Below, piece by piece: positions 1 through 4,841 of a stretch of DNA of 8,155 bases. The notes under the pieces are model-generated. The model ran no database searches. It was not told where the DNA came from and worked only from the letters and a program-made list of their open reading frames with translations. Where the stretch lies: positions 1 to 8,155 of the forward strand of contig SKUV01000305.1 of the NCBI GenBank assembly GCA_007129775.1, read 5' to 3'. Numbering within the stretch: the stretch's first letter is position 1; each line of letters opens with the position of its first letter. The position numbers and the translations under genes were made by a program. The stretch comes from Paracoccaceae bacterium. GTDB lineage: Bacteria; Pseudomonadota; Alphaproteobacteria; Rhodobacterales; Rhodobacteraceae.

Positions 1-966
1 ATGCTGCTGGGCCCGGCGCTGCTGGCGGTGCTGGGGCTTCTGTTCGGGCTGATGCCCGGCGTGGCGGCGGCCTGGCTGATCGAGCCCGCGGTGGCCGCGG
101 TGCTGGGCGCGCCCGACGAGGGCGGGCGGCTCAAGCTCTGGGCCGGGTTCAACATCGCGCTCCTGCTGTCGCTGCTGACCTTCGCGCTGGGTGCGTTCCT
201 TTATCTTCGGCACGAGGCGCTGCGGGCGTGGCTGGCGAAGCTGGAGGCCCGCGGCCCCGATTTCGACGCCGGCTGGGACCGGCTGATGGAGTATCTGATC
301 AAGCTCGCCGAATGGCAGACCCGGCTGATCCAGACCGGCGTGCTGCGCCATTACATCTTTGCCACCTTCGCGGTTCTGGCCGTGGCGATGGCCGTACCGC
401 TGGTTCTGGGCCGAGCGCTGGACCTGCCGGCGGGCCTGCCCGACGTGGCGCTGCGCGAGATCGTGGTGGTGGTGCTGATCATCGCGGGCGCGCTGCTGAC
501 GGCCTTCACCGCCTCGCGCATCACGGCCATTGCGGCGCTGGGGGTGGTGGGCATCGGCGTCGCGCTGATCTTCATCATCTACGGCGCGCCCGATGTCGCC
601 ATCACCCAGTTGCTGGTGGAGATGCTGATCGTGGTGATGATCGCCGTCGCCGCACTGCGCATGCCCTATCTGGACCCGGACGGCCGGCCGAAGTTCCGGC
701 CCGGCGACGCGGTGCTGGGCGTGATTGTGGGCGGGCTCGTGGGCGTGGTCACGCTGATGGCCACGGCCGGGCCGCTCAACCGTAACCTGACGGATTACTT
801 CGAGGGCGCAAGCTGGACCGAGGCTTTCGGGCGCAACATCGTCAACGTCATCCTCGTGGATTTCCGGGCGCTGGACACCTTCGGCGAGATCGCGGTGGTG
901 ATCGTTGCGGCGCTCGGGGCCTTCGCGCTGCTCAAGGGACTACCCGGAAAGGGCGACAGCAAATGA
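1..966 (+). CDS. mnhA: Na+/H+ antiporter subunit A (MnhA/MrpA), C-terminal part, 5' end outside window
   Basis: This is the C-terminal 321 residues of the largest subunit of the Mrp/Mnh monovalent cation/proton antiporter in the inner membrane. Whole MrpA proteins run to roughly 770-970 residues, so the Met at base 1 is almost certainly internal and the reading frame continues upstream. Visible are about eight hydrophobic helices, and a NuoJ-like block (DUF4040 type) around residues 151-215 containing GAPDVAITQLLVE (195-207). The family-typical tail NVILVDFRALDTFGE (282-296) has acidic residues Asp287 and Glu296 and precedes a last helix. The NuoL-like N-terminal antiporter domain is not in the window. 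The stop overlaps the mnhB start as ATGA. The protein ends normally and is not fused to MnhB, unlike PhaAB-type fusions. Family assignment is firm; the name mnhA versus mrpA/phaA is convention. Confidence 0.95.
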   Translation: MLLGPALLAVLGLLFGLMPGVAAAWLIEPAVAAVLGAPDEGGRLKLWAGFNIALLLSLLTFALGAFLYLRHEALRAWLAKLEARGPDFDAGWDRLMEYLIKLAEWQTRLIQTGVLRHYIFATFAVLAVAMAVPLVLGRALDLPAGLPDVALREIVVVVLIIAGALLTAFTASRITAIAALGVVGIGVALIFIIYGAPDVAITQLLVEMLIVVMIAVAALRMPYLDPDGRPKFRPGDAVLGVIVGGLVGVVTLMATAGPLNRNLTDYFEGASWTEAFGRNIVNVILVDFRALDTFGEIAVVIVAALGAFALLKGLPGKGDSK

Positions 967-1385
967 AATCCATCATCCTGACCGCCGGAGCCCGGCTTCT
1001 GGTGCCGCTTCTGCTTGTCTTTTCGATCTTCATGCTGCTGCGCGGACACAATCTGCCGGGGGGCGGGTTCATCGGCGGGCTGCTGGGGGCGACCTCTTTC
1101 ATTGTCTATGCCATCGCGCTGGGCACGGCCGAGGCGCGGCGTGCGCTGCGGGTCTCGCCCGAGACGCTGGGCATGGTCGGGCTGGGCATCGCGCTGGGTG
1201 CGGGCCTGATCGCTGTCTTCACGGGGGATGCGCTGTTCACCGGCCAGTGGCTCTGGATCGGGGGCGACAGCTACGAGACCGCGAGCTTCGCGCCGAACTC
1301 GATTCTGGTGTTCGATGTCGGGGTCTATCTGGTGGTTTTCGGCGGCATCCTGTCGATGGTGCTGGCGCTGGAAGAGGAGCTTTGA
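963..1385 (+). CDS. mnhB: Na+/H+ antiporter subunit B (MnhB/MrpB)
   Basis: A 140-residue small membrane subunit of the Mrp antiporter, of normal length for a stand-alone MrpB. It shows the family signature GHNLPGGGFIGGL at residues 28-40, at the end of the first helix, with conserved His29 and the glycine-rich turn. Four hydrophobic segments follow the usual pattern: about 4-26, 33-54, 68-87 and 112-135. The start at 963 overlaps the mnhA stop (ATGA), which argues for translational coupling; only a weak purine stretch (ggaaaggg) lies upstream. The next gene begins 4 bp after the stop, the only non-overlapping junction in this operon part. MrpB is required for antiport by the assembled complex in studied bacteria; no independent catalytic role is known. 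Confidence comes from the motif and from the operon position between A and C. Confidence 0.95.
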   Translation: MKSIILTAGARLLVPLLLVFSIFMLLRGHNLPGGGFIGGLLGATSFIVYAIALGTAEARRALRVSPETLGMVGLGIALGAGLIAVFTGDALFTGQWLWIGGDSYETASFAPNSILVFDVGVYLVVFGGILSMVLALEEEL

Positions 1386-1389
1386 AGGC

Positions 1390-1764
1390 ATGGAGGCCGT
1401 TCTTTCCCTGCTGATCGGGTTGCTGGTGGCGGTGTCGGTCTATCTGATGCTGGCGCGCAATTTCCTGCGCTTCCTGTTCGGGCTGATCCTGCTGTCGAAC
1501 GCCGCGAACCTGGTGATCTTCACCGCCGGACGGCTGACCGAAGGCGCGCCCGCGCTTCTGCGCTATGGCGAGGACGCGCCCGCCACCGAAATCGCGAATG
1601 CGCTGCCCCAGGCGCTGGTGCTGACGGCCATCGTCATCGGCTTTGGCCTGTTCGCCTTCGCCCTTGTGCTGGCGTTGCAGGCCTATCGCCAGATCGGCAC
1701 GCTCGATACCGACCAGATGCGGCTCGCAGAGCCGCGCCAGCCCGGCGCGGAGGCCGATAAATGA
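1390..1764 (+). CDS. mnhC: Na+/H+ antiporter subunit C (MnhC/MrpC), NuoK-like
   Basis: A 124-residue subunit related to NuoK of respiratory complex I, with three predicted transmembrane helices at about 3-22, 27-48 and 73-100. It carries the family blocks RNFLRFLFGLILLSNAANLV and LPQALVLTAIVIGFG. The second block, Pro-Gln-Ala-Leu at the mouth of helix 3, is highly typical of MrpC. The start ATG at 1390 follows a GAAGG purine run and lies 4 bp after the mnhB stop. The same frame is open further upstream, back into mnhB, but that extension lacks family similarity, and the chosen start gives the usual MrpC length. A polar C-terminal tail of about 25 residues ends the protein. The stop overlaps the mnhD start (ATGA). 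Confidence 0.95.
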   Translation: MEAVLSLLIGLLVAVSVYLMLARNFLRFLFGLILLSNAANLVIFTAGRLTEGAPALLRYGEDAPATEIANALPQALVLTAIVIGFGLFAFALVLALQAYRQIGTLDTDQMRLAEPRQPGAEADK

Positions 1765-3269
1765 CAAGCTGGTTTCTTGCTGCGCCGCTGGTGATCCCCT
1801 TCGTCACCGCCGTCGCGGCCTTCCTTCTGCGCAATTCCGAAACCGGGCGCTGGGTCTCGGTCGCGGGGTCTGCGGCGATGCTGGTGGCGTCGCTGCTGCT
1901 GATGGCCGAAGTGCTCGACAAGGGTGTGCTGGCCGGCCAGATGGGCAACTGGCCCGCGCCCTTCGGCATCACGCTGGTGGCCGACACGCTGTCGGCGGTG
2001 ATGGTGGTGATTACCGCGATCACCAGCCTTGCCGTGGTGATCTACGGCATGGGCGAGGTGCCCGTGCGGCTGGAGCGCCTGGGCTATCACGCGCTTTACA
2101 ACGCCATGATCGCGGGGGTGACCGGCGCCTTCCTGACCGGCGACATCTTCAACCTCTATGTCTGGTTCGAGGTGATGCTGATCTCGTCCTTCGGGCTTCT
2201 GGTGCTGGGCGGCACCAAGGAGCAACTGGATGCGGGCGTGAAATACGTGGCCCTCAACCTCGTCTCGACGCTGGCCTTCCTCGCCGGGATCGGGATGCTT
2301 TACGGCATGACCGGCTCGCTCAACATGGCCGAACTGGCGCTGACTGTCCCGCAGGTGGAAAATCAGGCGCTGGTGACGGTGGTGGCGATGCTGTTCATGG
2401 TGGGCTTCGGGGTGAAGGCGGCGGTCTTCCCGCTCTTCTTCTGGCTGCCGGCGGCCTATCACACGCCGCGCTTTTCGGTCTCGGCGGTTTTTGCGGGGCT
2501 TCTGACCAAGGTCGGCGTCTATGCGCTGATGCGGGTCTTCACGCTCATCTTCGTGGGCGATGTGAGCTTTACCCACGAGATCCTGTTGTGGGTGGCTGCG
2601 GCGACCATGGTGACGGGCGTTCTGGGCGCCGCGGCGCAGACCGATTTCCGCAAGATCCTGTCGTTCCACATCATCAGCCAGATCGGCTACATGGTGCTGG
2701 GGCTGGCGCTTTATACCACCACGGGGCTCGTGGGCGGGGTGTTCTATCTTGTCCACCACATCATCGTGAAGGCCAACCTCTTCCTGATCGCGGGCATCGC
2801 GCAGAAGGCCGCGGGCGGCAACGAATTGTCGCGCATCGGCGGGCTATACAAGGCGGCGCCGTTTCTGGGGCTGCTGTTTCTCATCCCGGCCTTCTCGCTG
2901 GCCGGCTTCCCGCCGCTTTCGGGCTTCTGGGCCAAGTTCGTGGTGGTCAAGGCGACGCTGGAGCTTGGGCACTGGTTCGTGGCTTTCCTCGCGCTGGCGG
3001 TGGGGTTGCTGACGATCTTCTCGATGACCAAGATCTGGGCCGCGGCCTTCTGGAAACCCCATCCCGACGGGATCGAGCCCAGCCTTTCGCGGGTTGACCG
3101 CGGCGAACTGGTGCCGATGATGATCCCGGTGGTGGGGCTGGCGGTGCTGACGATGATCATCGGGCTCCATCCCGAGCCCTTCGTGCAGATCGCCGAGACC
3201 GCCGCCGACCAGTTGCTCGACCCGACCGCCTATATCACCGCCGTTCTGGGGGAAGAGGCCGCGCCATGA
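1761..3269 (+). CDS. mnhD: Na+/H+ antiporter subunit D (MnhD/MrpD), NuoM/NuoN-like proton-path subunit
   Basis: A 502-residue polytopic protein of the proton-conducting membrane transporter family (homologous to NuoL/M/N), one of the two large antiporter-like subunits of the Mrp complex. Helices fill nearly the whole length. The buried charged residues known to matter in MrpD are present: Glu137 in YVWFEVML, Lys219 in GFGVKAAVFPLFFWLP, and Lys250 in LLTKVGVYALMR. As I recall, Glu137 and Lys219 have the same numbers in the studied Bacillus MrpD, so the N-terminal 220 residues seem to align without gaps. HIISQIGYMVLGLAL and the HHIIVKANLFLIAG block (broken-helix region) are also typical. The start overlaps the mnhC stop, and a good Shine-Dalgarno (ggagg, 1749-1753) lies 7 bp before it. 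The stop overlaps the mnhE start (ATGA). There is no sign of disruption, so the antiporter is probably active. Confidence 0.97.
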   Translation: MTSWFLAAPLVIPFVTAVAAFLLRNSETGRWVSVAGSAAMLVASLLLMAEVLDKGVLAGQMGNWPAPFGITLVADTLSAVMVVITAITSLAVVIYGMGEVPVRLERLGYHALYNAMIAGVTGAFLTGDIFNLYVWFEVMLISSFGLLVLGGTKEQLDAGVKYVALNLVSTLAFLAGIGMLYGMTGSLNMAELALTVPQVENQALVTVVAMLFMVGFGVKAAVFPLFFWLPAAYHTPRFSVSAVFAGLLTKVGVYALMRVFTLIFVGDVSFTHEILLWVAAATMVTGVLGAAAQTDFRKILSFHIISQIGYMVLGLALYTTTGLVGGVFYLVHHIIVKANLFLIAGIAQKAAGGNELSRIGGLYKAAPFLGLLFLIPAFSLAGFPPLSGFWAKFVVVKATLELGHWFVAFLALAVGLLTIFSMTKIWAAAFWKPHPDGIEPSLSRVDRGELVPMMIPVVGLAVLTMIIGLHPEPFVQIAETAADQLLDPTAYITAVLGEEAAP

Positions 3270-3745
3270 CGATCTTTGCCAAGAACCTCGTGCTTGCGCT
3301 GATCTGGGCGGCGCTGATGGGGGATTTCTCGTTCGGCTCGCTCCTCACGGGCTTTGCGGTGGGCTTTGCCGGGCTCGCGCTGGTGCAGCCGCTGCTGGGG
3401 CGGGGCGATTCGCTCTATTTCCGGCGGGTCTATCGGGCGGTGCGGCTCTTCGTCTATTTCTACTACGAGTTGCTCCTGTCGAGCGTTCAGGTCGCCCGCG
3501 ACGTGCTGGCGCTGCGCCCGCGCAACGTACCCAGGATCGTCGAGATGCCGCTCGACGTGAAAACCGATTTTCAGATCCTGCTGGTGACCAACCTGATCTC
3601 GCTCACCCCCGGCACGCTGAGCGTGGATGTCAAACCCGACCGCTCGGCGGCGCTGATCCATGCGATGTTCGCCGATGACCCCGACGAGGTGGTGGCCGGG
3701 CTCAAATCGGGGATGGAGCGGATGGTGAAGGAGGCATTCGAATGA
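3266..3745 (+). CDS. mnhE: Na+/H+ antiporter subunit E (MnhE/MrpE)
   Basis: A 159-residue subunit, the usual MrpE length. The N-terminus has two hydrophobic segments (about 5-20 and 24-43) and a third near 55-72, followed by a cytoplasmic C-terminal domain. Family features are FVYFYYELLLSSVQVARDVL (residues about 62-81) and LLVTNLISLTPGTLSVDV (about 105-122). The second is the most conserved MrpE block (T-P-G-T-L). MrpE helps assembly and stability of the complex and is needed for full antiport in studied systems; it has no complex I counterpart. The start is coupled to mnhD by an ATGA overlap, and the purine-rich gggggaagagg ends 7 bp upstream. The strong Shine-Dalgarno for mnhF lies inside the end of this gene. 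Confidence 0.95.
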   Translation: MTIFAKNLVLALIWAALMGDFSFGSLLTGFAVGFAGLALVQPLLGRGDSLYFRRVYRAVRLFVYFYYELLLSSVQVARDVLALRPRNVPRIVEMPLDVKTDFQILLVTNLISLTPGTLSVDVKPDRSAALIHAMFADDPDEVVAGLKSGMERMVKEAFE

Positions 3746-4053
3746 CGGCCGAAGGGTTTCTGGCACTCTGCACCAATATCGCCTTCGCCATGGTGCTGCT
3801 GGCCATCGCGCTGGGCTTCGTGCGGCTTCTGAAGGGGCCGACGCTGGCCGATCGTGTGGTGGCGCTCGACATGATGTCGGTGCTGATCGTGGCCTTCTGC
3901 GGTGTCTATGCCATCCTCGTGGCCGAGCCTGCCTTTCTGGATGTGCTGCTGGTGATCGCGCTGATCGGCTTTCTGGCCACCGTGGCGCTCGCCCGTTATG
4001 CCGAGCGCCGCGCCGAGGGCGAGGGCAGAAATCAGGAGCGCCAGGATGATTGA
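3742..4053 (+). CDS. mnhF: Na+/H+ antiporter subunit F (MnhF/MrpF)
   Basis: A 103-residue three-helix subunit (about 8-27, 44-60 and 64-84). The defining motif KGPTLADRVVALDMMSV sits at residues 31-47 between helices 1 and 2. The conserved acidic residues Asp37 and Asp43 are present; the Asp of the ADR motif has been implicated in cation handling in MrpF homologues. The tail (about 85-103) is polar and rich in Arg and Glu. It starts in an ATGA overlap with the mnhE stop and has the clearest Shine-Dalgarno of the operon (aaggagg, 3728-3734, 7 bp before the ATG). Its last codons overlap the start of mnhG by 8 bp. The length is slightly above the common 85-100 residues because of the polar tail. 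Confidence 0.95.
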   Translation: MTAEGFLALCTNIAFAMVLLAIALGFVRLLKGPTLADRVVALDMMSVLIVAFCGVYAILVAEPAFLDVLLVIALIGFLATVALARYAERRAEGEGRNQERQDD

Positions 4054-4387
4054 GATTATCGCGGGTCTGTTGCTTCTGGGCGGCGGGGGGTTCTGCCTGA
4101 TCGCCGCCATCGGTATCCTGCGGCTGCCGGATACGCTGACGCGGATGCATGCCTCGACCAAGGCCGGCACGCTGGGCAGCACGCTGGTGCTGGTTGCGGC
4201 GATGCTGGTCTTCTGGCAGGGGCTGGTCACCGCCAAGGGCGTCGCGGCGGTCCTCTTTCTGCTGCTCACCGCTCCCATCGCCGCCCATATGATCGGGCGG
4301 GCGTCTGTGCGGGTGAAGACCCCGCAGACGATGCAATACGAGCGCGACCAGATCGAGGCCGAGATCGCCGGCCGCAAGGGCGACTGA
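4046..4387 (+). CDS. mnhG: Na+/H+ antiporter subunit G (MnhG/MrpG)
   Basis: A 113-residue three-helix subunit that closes the antiporter operon. The family signature GILRLPDTLTRMHASTKAGTLG spans residues 23-44; its core is Leu-Pro-Asp, Arg33-Met-His35 and Lys39. Helices lie at about 3-23, 42-60 and 65-84, and a charged tail of about 25 residues follows. I chose the ATG at 4046 over an in-frame ATG 48 bp upstream. The later start gives the canonical MIEIIAGLLLLGG N-terminus and normal length, and it has an AGGAG (4034-4038) with 7 bp spacing, whereas the longer form would add a polar segment encoded inside mnhF. It overlaps mnhF by 8 bp. No clear terminator follows at once; a broken proline-racemase family gene begins within a few bases of the stop. 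Confidence 0.94.
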   Translation: MIEIIAGLLLLGGGGFCLIAAIGILRLPDTLTRMHASTKAGTLGSTLVLVAAMLVFWQGLVTAKGVAAVLFLLLTAPIAAHMIGRASVRVKTPQTMQYERDQIEAEIAGRKGD

Positions 4388-4412
4388 GCCGCACGCGACA
4401 TCTTGGGGGACG

Positions 4413-4610
4413 CGGGCGCTCGGGCAGGAGTGGGTGCAGGAAAGCATCATCGGCAGCACCTACCGGCTGGGTCACGCGCCGGGCCGCGACGGCGGGATCG
4501 TGGCCACCATCACCGGCCGCGCCTGGGTCACCGCCGAGACGACATTGATCTTCGATCCCGCCGATCCCTATGTCGGCGGCATCCGCCAGGCACGGGGCCA
4601 GACCCCATGA
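4413..4610 (+). pseudogene. Relic of a proline racemase / 4-hydroxyproline epimerase family gene (C-terminal ~65 residues only)
   Basis: In the frame whose stop is the TGA at 4608, the translation reads ALGQEWVQESIIGSTY, then GGIVATITGRAWVTAE, then a IFDPADPY-type ending. This matches what I know of the C-terminus of the proline racemase superfamily: the (V/H)ESI(I/L)GS strand, the ITGRAW(I/V)T strand, and the closing D-P-x-D-P before the stop. Whole members are about 310-345 residues. Only the last fifth remains, and it lacks both catalytic segments, including the Cys/Thr-Gly-Thr motif that normally lies some 15-25 residues before the preserved part. Upstream of about 4413 the similarity ends within about 25 bases of the mnhG stop, and no suitable start or ribosome site exists. 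I therefore read it as a deletion relic, not a functional small protein. Assignment rests on motif recognition without an alignment; the superfamily is likely, the exact activity unknown. Confidence 0.72.
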
Positions 4611-4635
4611 TCGCGGTCGAGGGTGCGCCGCAAGG

Positions 4636-4693
4636 GGCGCCGGCCGGCACAGCCGGGACCTTTTGCTGTTCCGACCCTCAGGCGCCGGCCGGC
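4636..4693. repeat. 13-bp direct repeat, two copies 45 bp apart
   Basis: The sequence ggcgccggccggc occurs at 4636-4648 and again at 4681-4693. Each copy is itself rich in self-complementary words (ggcgcc, gccggc), so the copies could also pair with each other in RNA. This could be a chance product of GC-rich DNA, or the trace of the rearrangement that destroyed the neighbouring epimerase gene. I see no third copy in the window. Confidence 0.5.
4644..4664 (+). terminator. Possible weak intrinsic terminator
   Basis: A 5-bp perfect stem, ccggc / gccgg (4644-4648 with 4652-4656), closes an aca loop. It is followed 4 bases later by TTTT (4661-4664). The sequence ggtc at 4615-4618 could further pair with gacc at 4657-4660 around it. 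The T-run is short and offset, so this is a poor intrinsic terminator. It is noted only because it is the sole candidate between the antiporter operon and the next promoter. Confidence 0.22.
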
Positions 4694-4763
4694 CCGCCGT
4701 CGCATGGGCGCAAGGCTGCGGCGGTGCGGTGGTGACGGGGCGCGAGAGCGTCCCGATTTGCGC

Positions 4764-4785
4764 AACAATCAAGATGATTATTGTT
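4764..4785. promoter_or_regulatory. Inverted repeat, possible operator of the ABC-transporter operon
   Basis: AACAAT (4764-4769) and ATTGTT (4780-4785) form perfect inverted half-sites with a 10-bp spacer, giving one-turn spacing between half-sites as expected for a dimeric regulator. The site overlaps the first bases of the best -35 candidate, which would suit repression, and lies 57 bp before the binding-protein ATG. It stands out against GC-rich surroundings. The same bases run into a mirror-symmetric stretch centred on 4783. No regulator gene is in the window, so the binding protein is unknown. Confidence 0.4.
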
Positions 4786-4811
4786 ATTATTCGCCGCTTC
4801 AATCCTTGCTA
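4782..4811 (+). promoter_or_regulatory. Candidate sigma-70-type promoter for the ABC-transporter operon
   Basis: TTGTTA at 4782-4787 could serve as -35 and TTGCTA at 4806-4811 as -10, with an 18-bp spacer; transcription would then start near 4818, giving a short leader of about 24 bases before the ATG at 4842. TATTAT at 4785-4790 is a closer match to a -10 box but has no convincing -35 at proper distance (TTGCGC at 4758-4763 is 21 bp away). That a promoter lies in this AT-rich island is likely; the exact hexamers are a guess. Confidence 0.38.
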
Positions 4812-4831
4812 GCGTGTCCGCCACGAAGATG

Positions 4832-4836
4832 GGAGG
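4832..4836 (+). promoter_or_regulatory. Ribosome binding site that fixes the binding-protein start
   Basis: GGAGG ends 5 bp before the ATG at 4842, and the protein from this ATG opens with a clean signal peptide. The frame is open upstream to an ATG at 4623, but that extension runs through the promoter region, so the 4842 start is preferred. Confidence 0.8.
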
Positions 4837-4841
4837 ATATC

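Larger units (their letters stand above)
4611..4841. other. Intergenic region between epimerase relic and ABC-transporter operon
   Basis: These 231 bases contain no coding region I can support. A forward frame of about 40 codons from the ATG at 4607 is open, but it has no recognisable similarity, no ribosome site, and a composition typical of random GC-rich DNA. The first part, to about 4755, is strongly GC-rich. It contains a 13-bp direct repeat, a possible weak terminator hairpin, and another possible stem pairing ccgccg (4694-4699) with cggcgg (4719-4724). The second part (about 4756-4810) turns sharply AT-rich and contains an inverted repeat and promoter-like hexamers, followed by a good ribosome binding site. 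Together with the relic before it, the stretch without an intact gene is about 450 bp. Confidence 0.7.

Noticed and set aside
1..3. ATG at base 1 as the true start of mnhA
   Set aside because: The family needs several hundred more residues, including the NuoL-like antiporter domain, before this point. It is an internal Met at the window edge.
1683..2759. Long minus-strand open frame opposite mnhD
   Set aside because: His/Gln/Arg-rich shadow translation, no ribosome site, and mnhD on the plus strand is clearly the real gene. The same applies to the minus-strand frame at 3230-4459.
1643..3097. Plus-strand frame of 484 codons in another phase over mnhD
   Set aside because: Arg/Gly/Ala-rich out-of-frame translation with no membrane helices; explained by codon bias of mnhD.
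1..4387. Respiratory complex I (nuo) or membrane-bound hydrogenase operon
   Set aside because: A, C and D subunits resemble NuoL/J, NuoK and NuoM/N, but the presence and order of the B, E, F and G subunits with their own signatures, and the absence of any redox subunit, define an Mrp antiporter.
4403..4735. Plus-strand frame of 110 codons after mnhG as a hypothetical gene
   Set aside because: It overlaps the epimerase relic in a different phase, its composition is Arg/Gly/Pro/His noise, and it has no ribosome site or recognisable motif.
4623..4841. N-terminal extension of the binding protein
   Set aside because: The extra 73 residues would be encoded by the promoter/spacer region and would bury the signal peptide. 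The ATG at 4842 has GGAGG at proper distance.
4388..4841. tRNA, small RNA, attachment site or insertion sequence at the operon junction
   Set aside because: No cloverleaf, no terminal inverted repeats with a target duplication and no transposase fragment could be found by reading the stretch on both strands.
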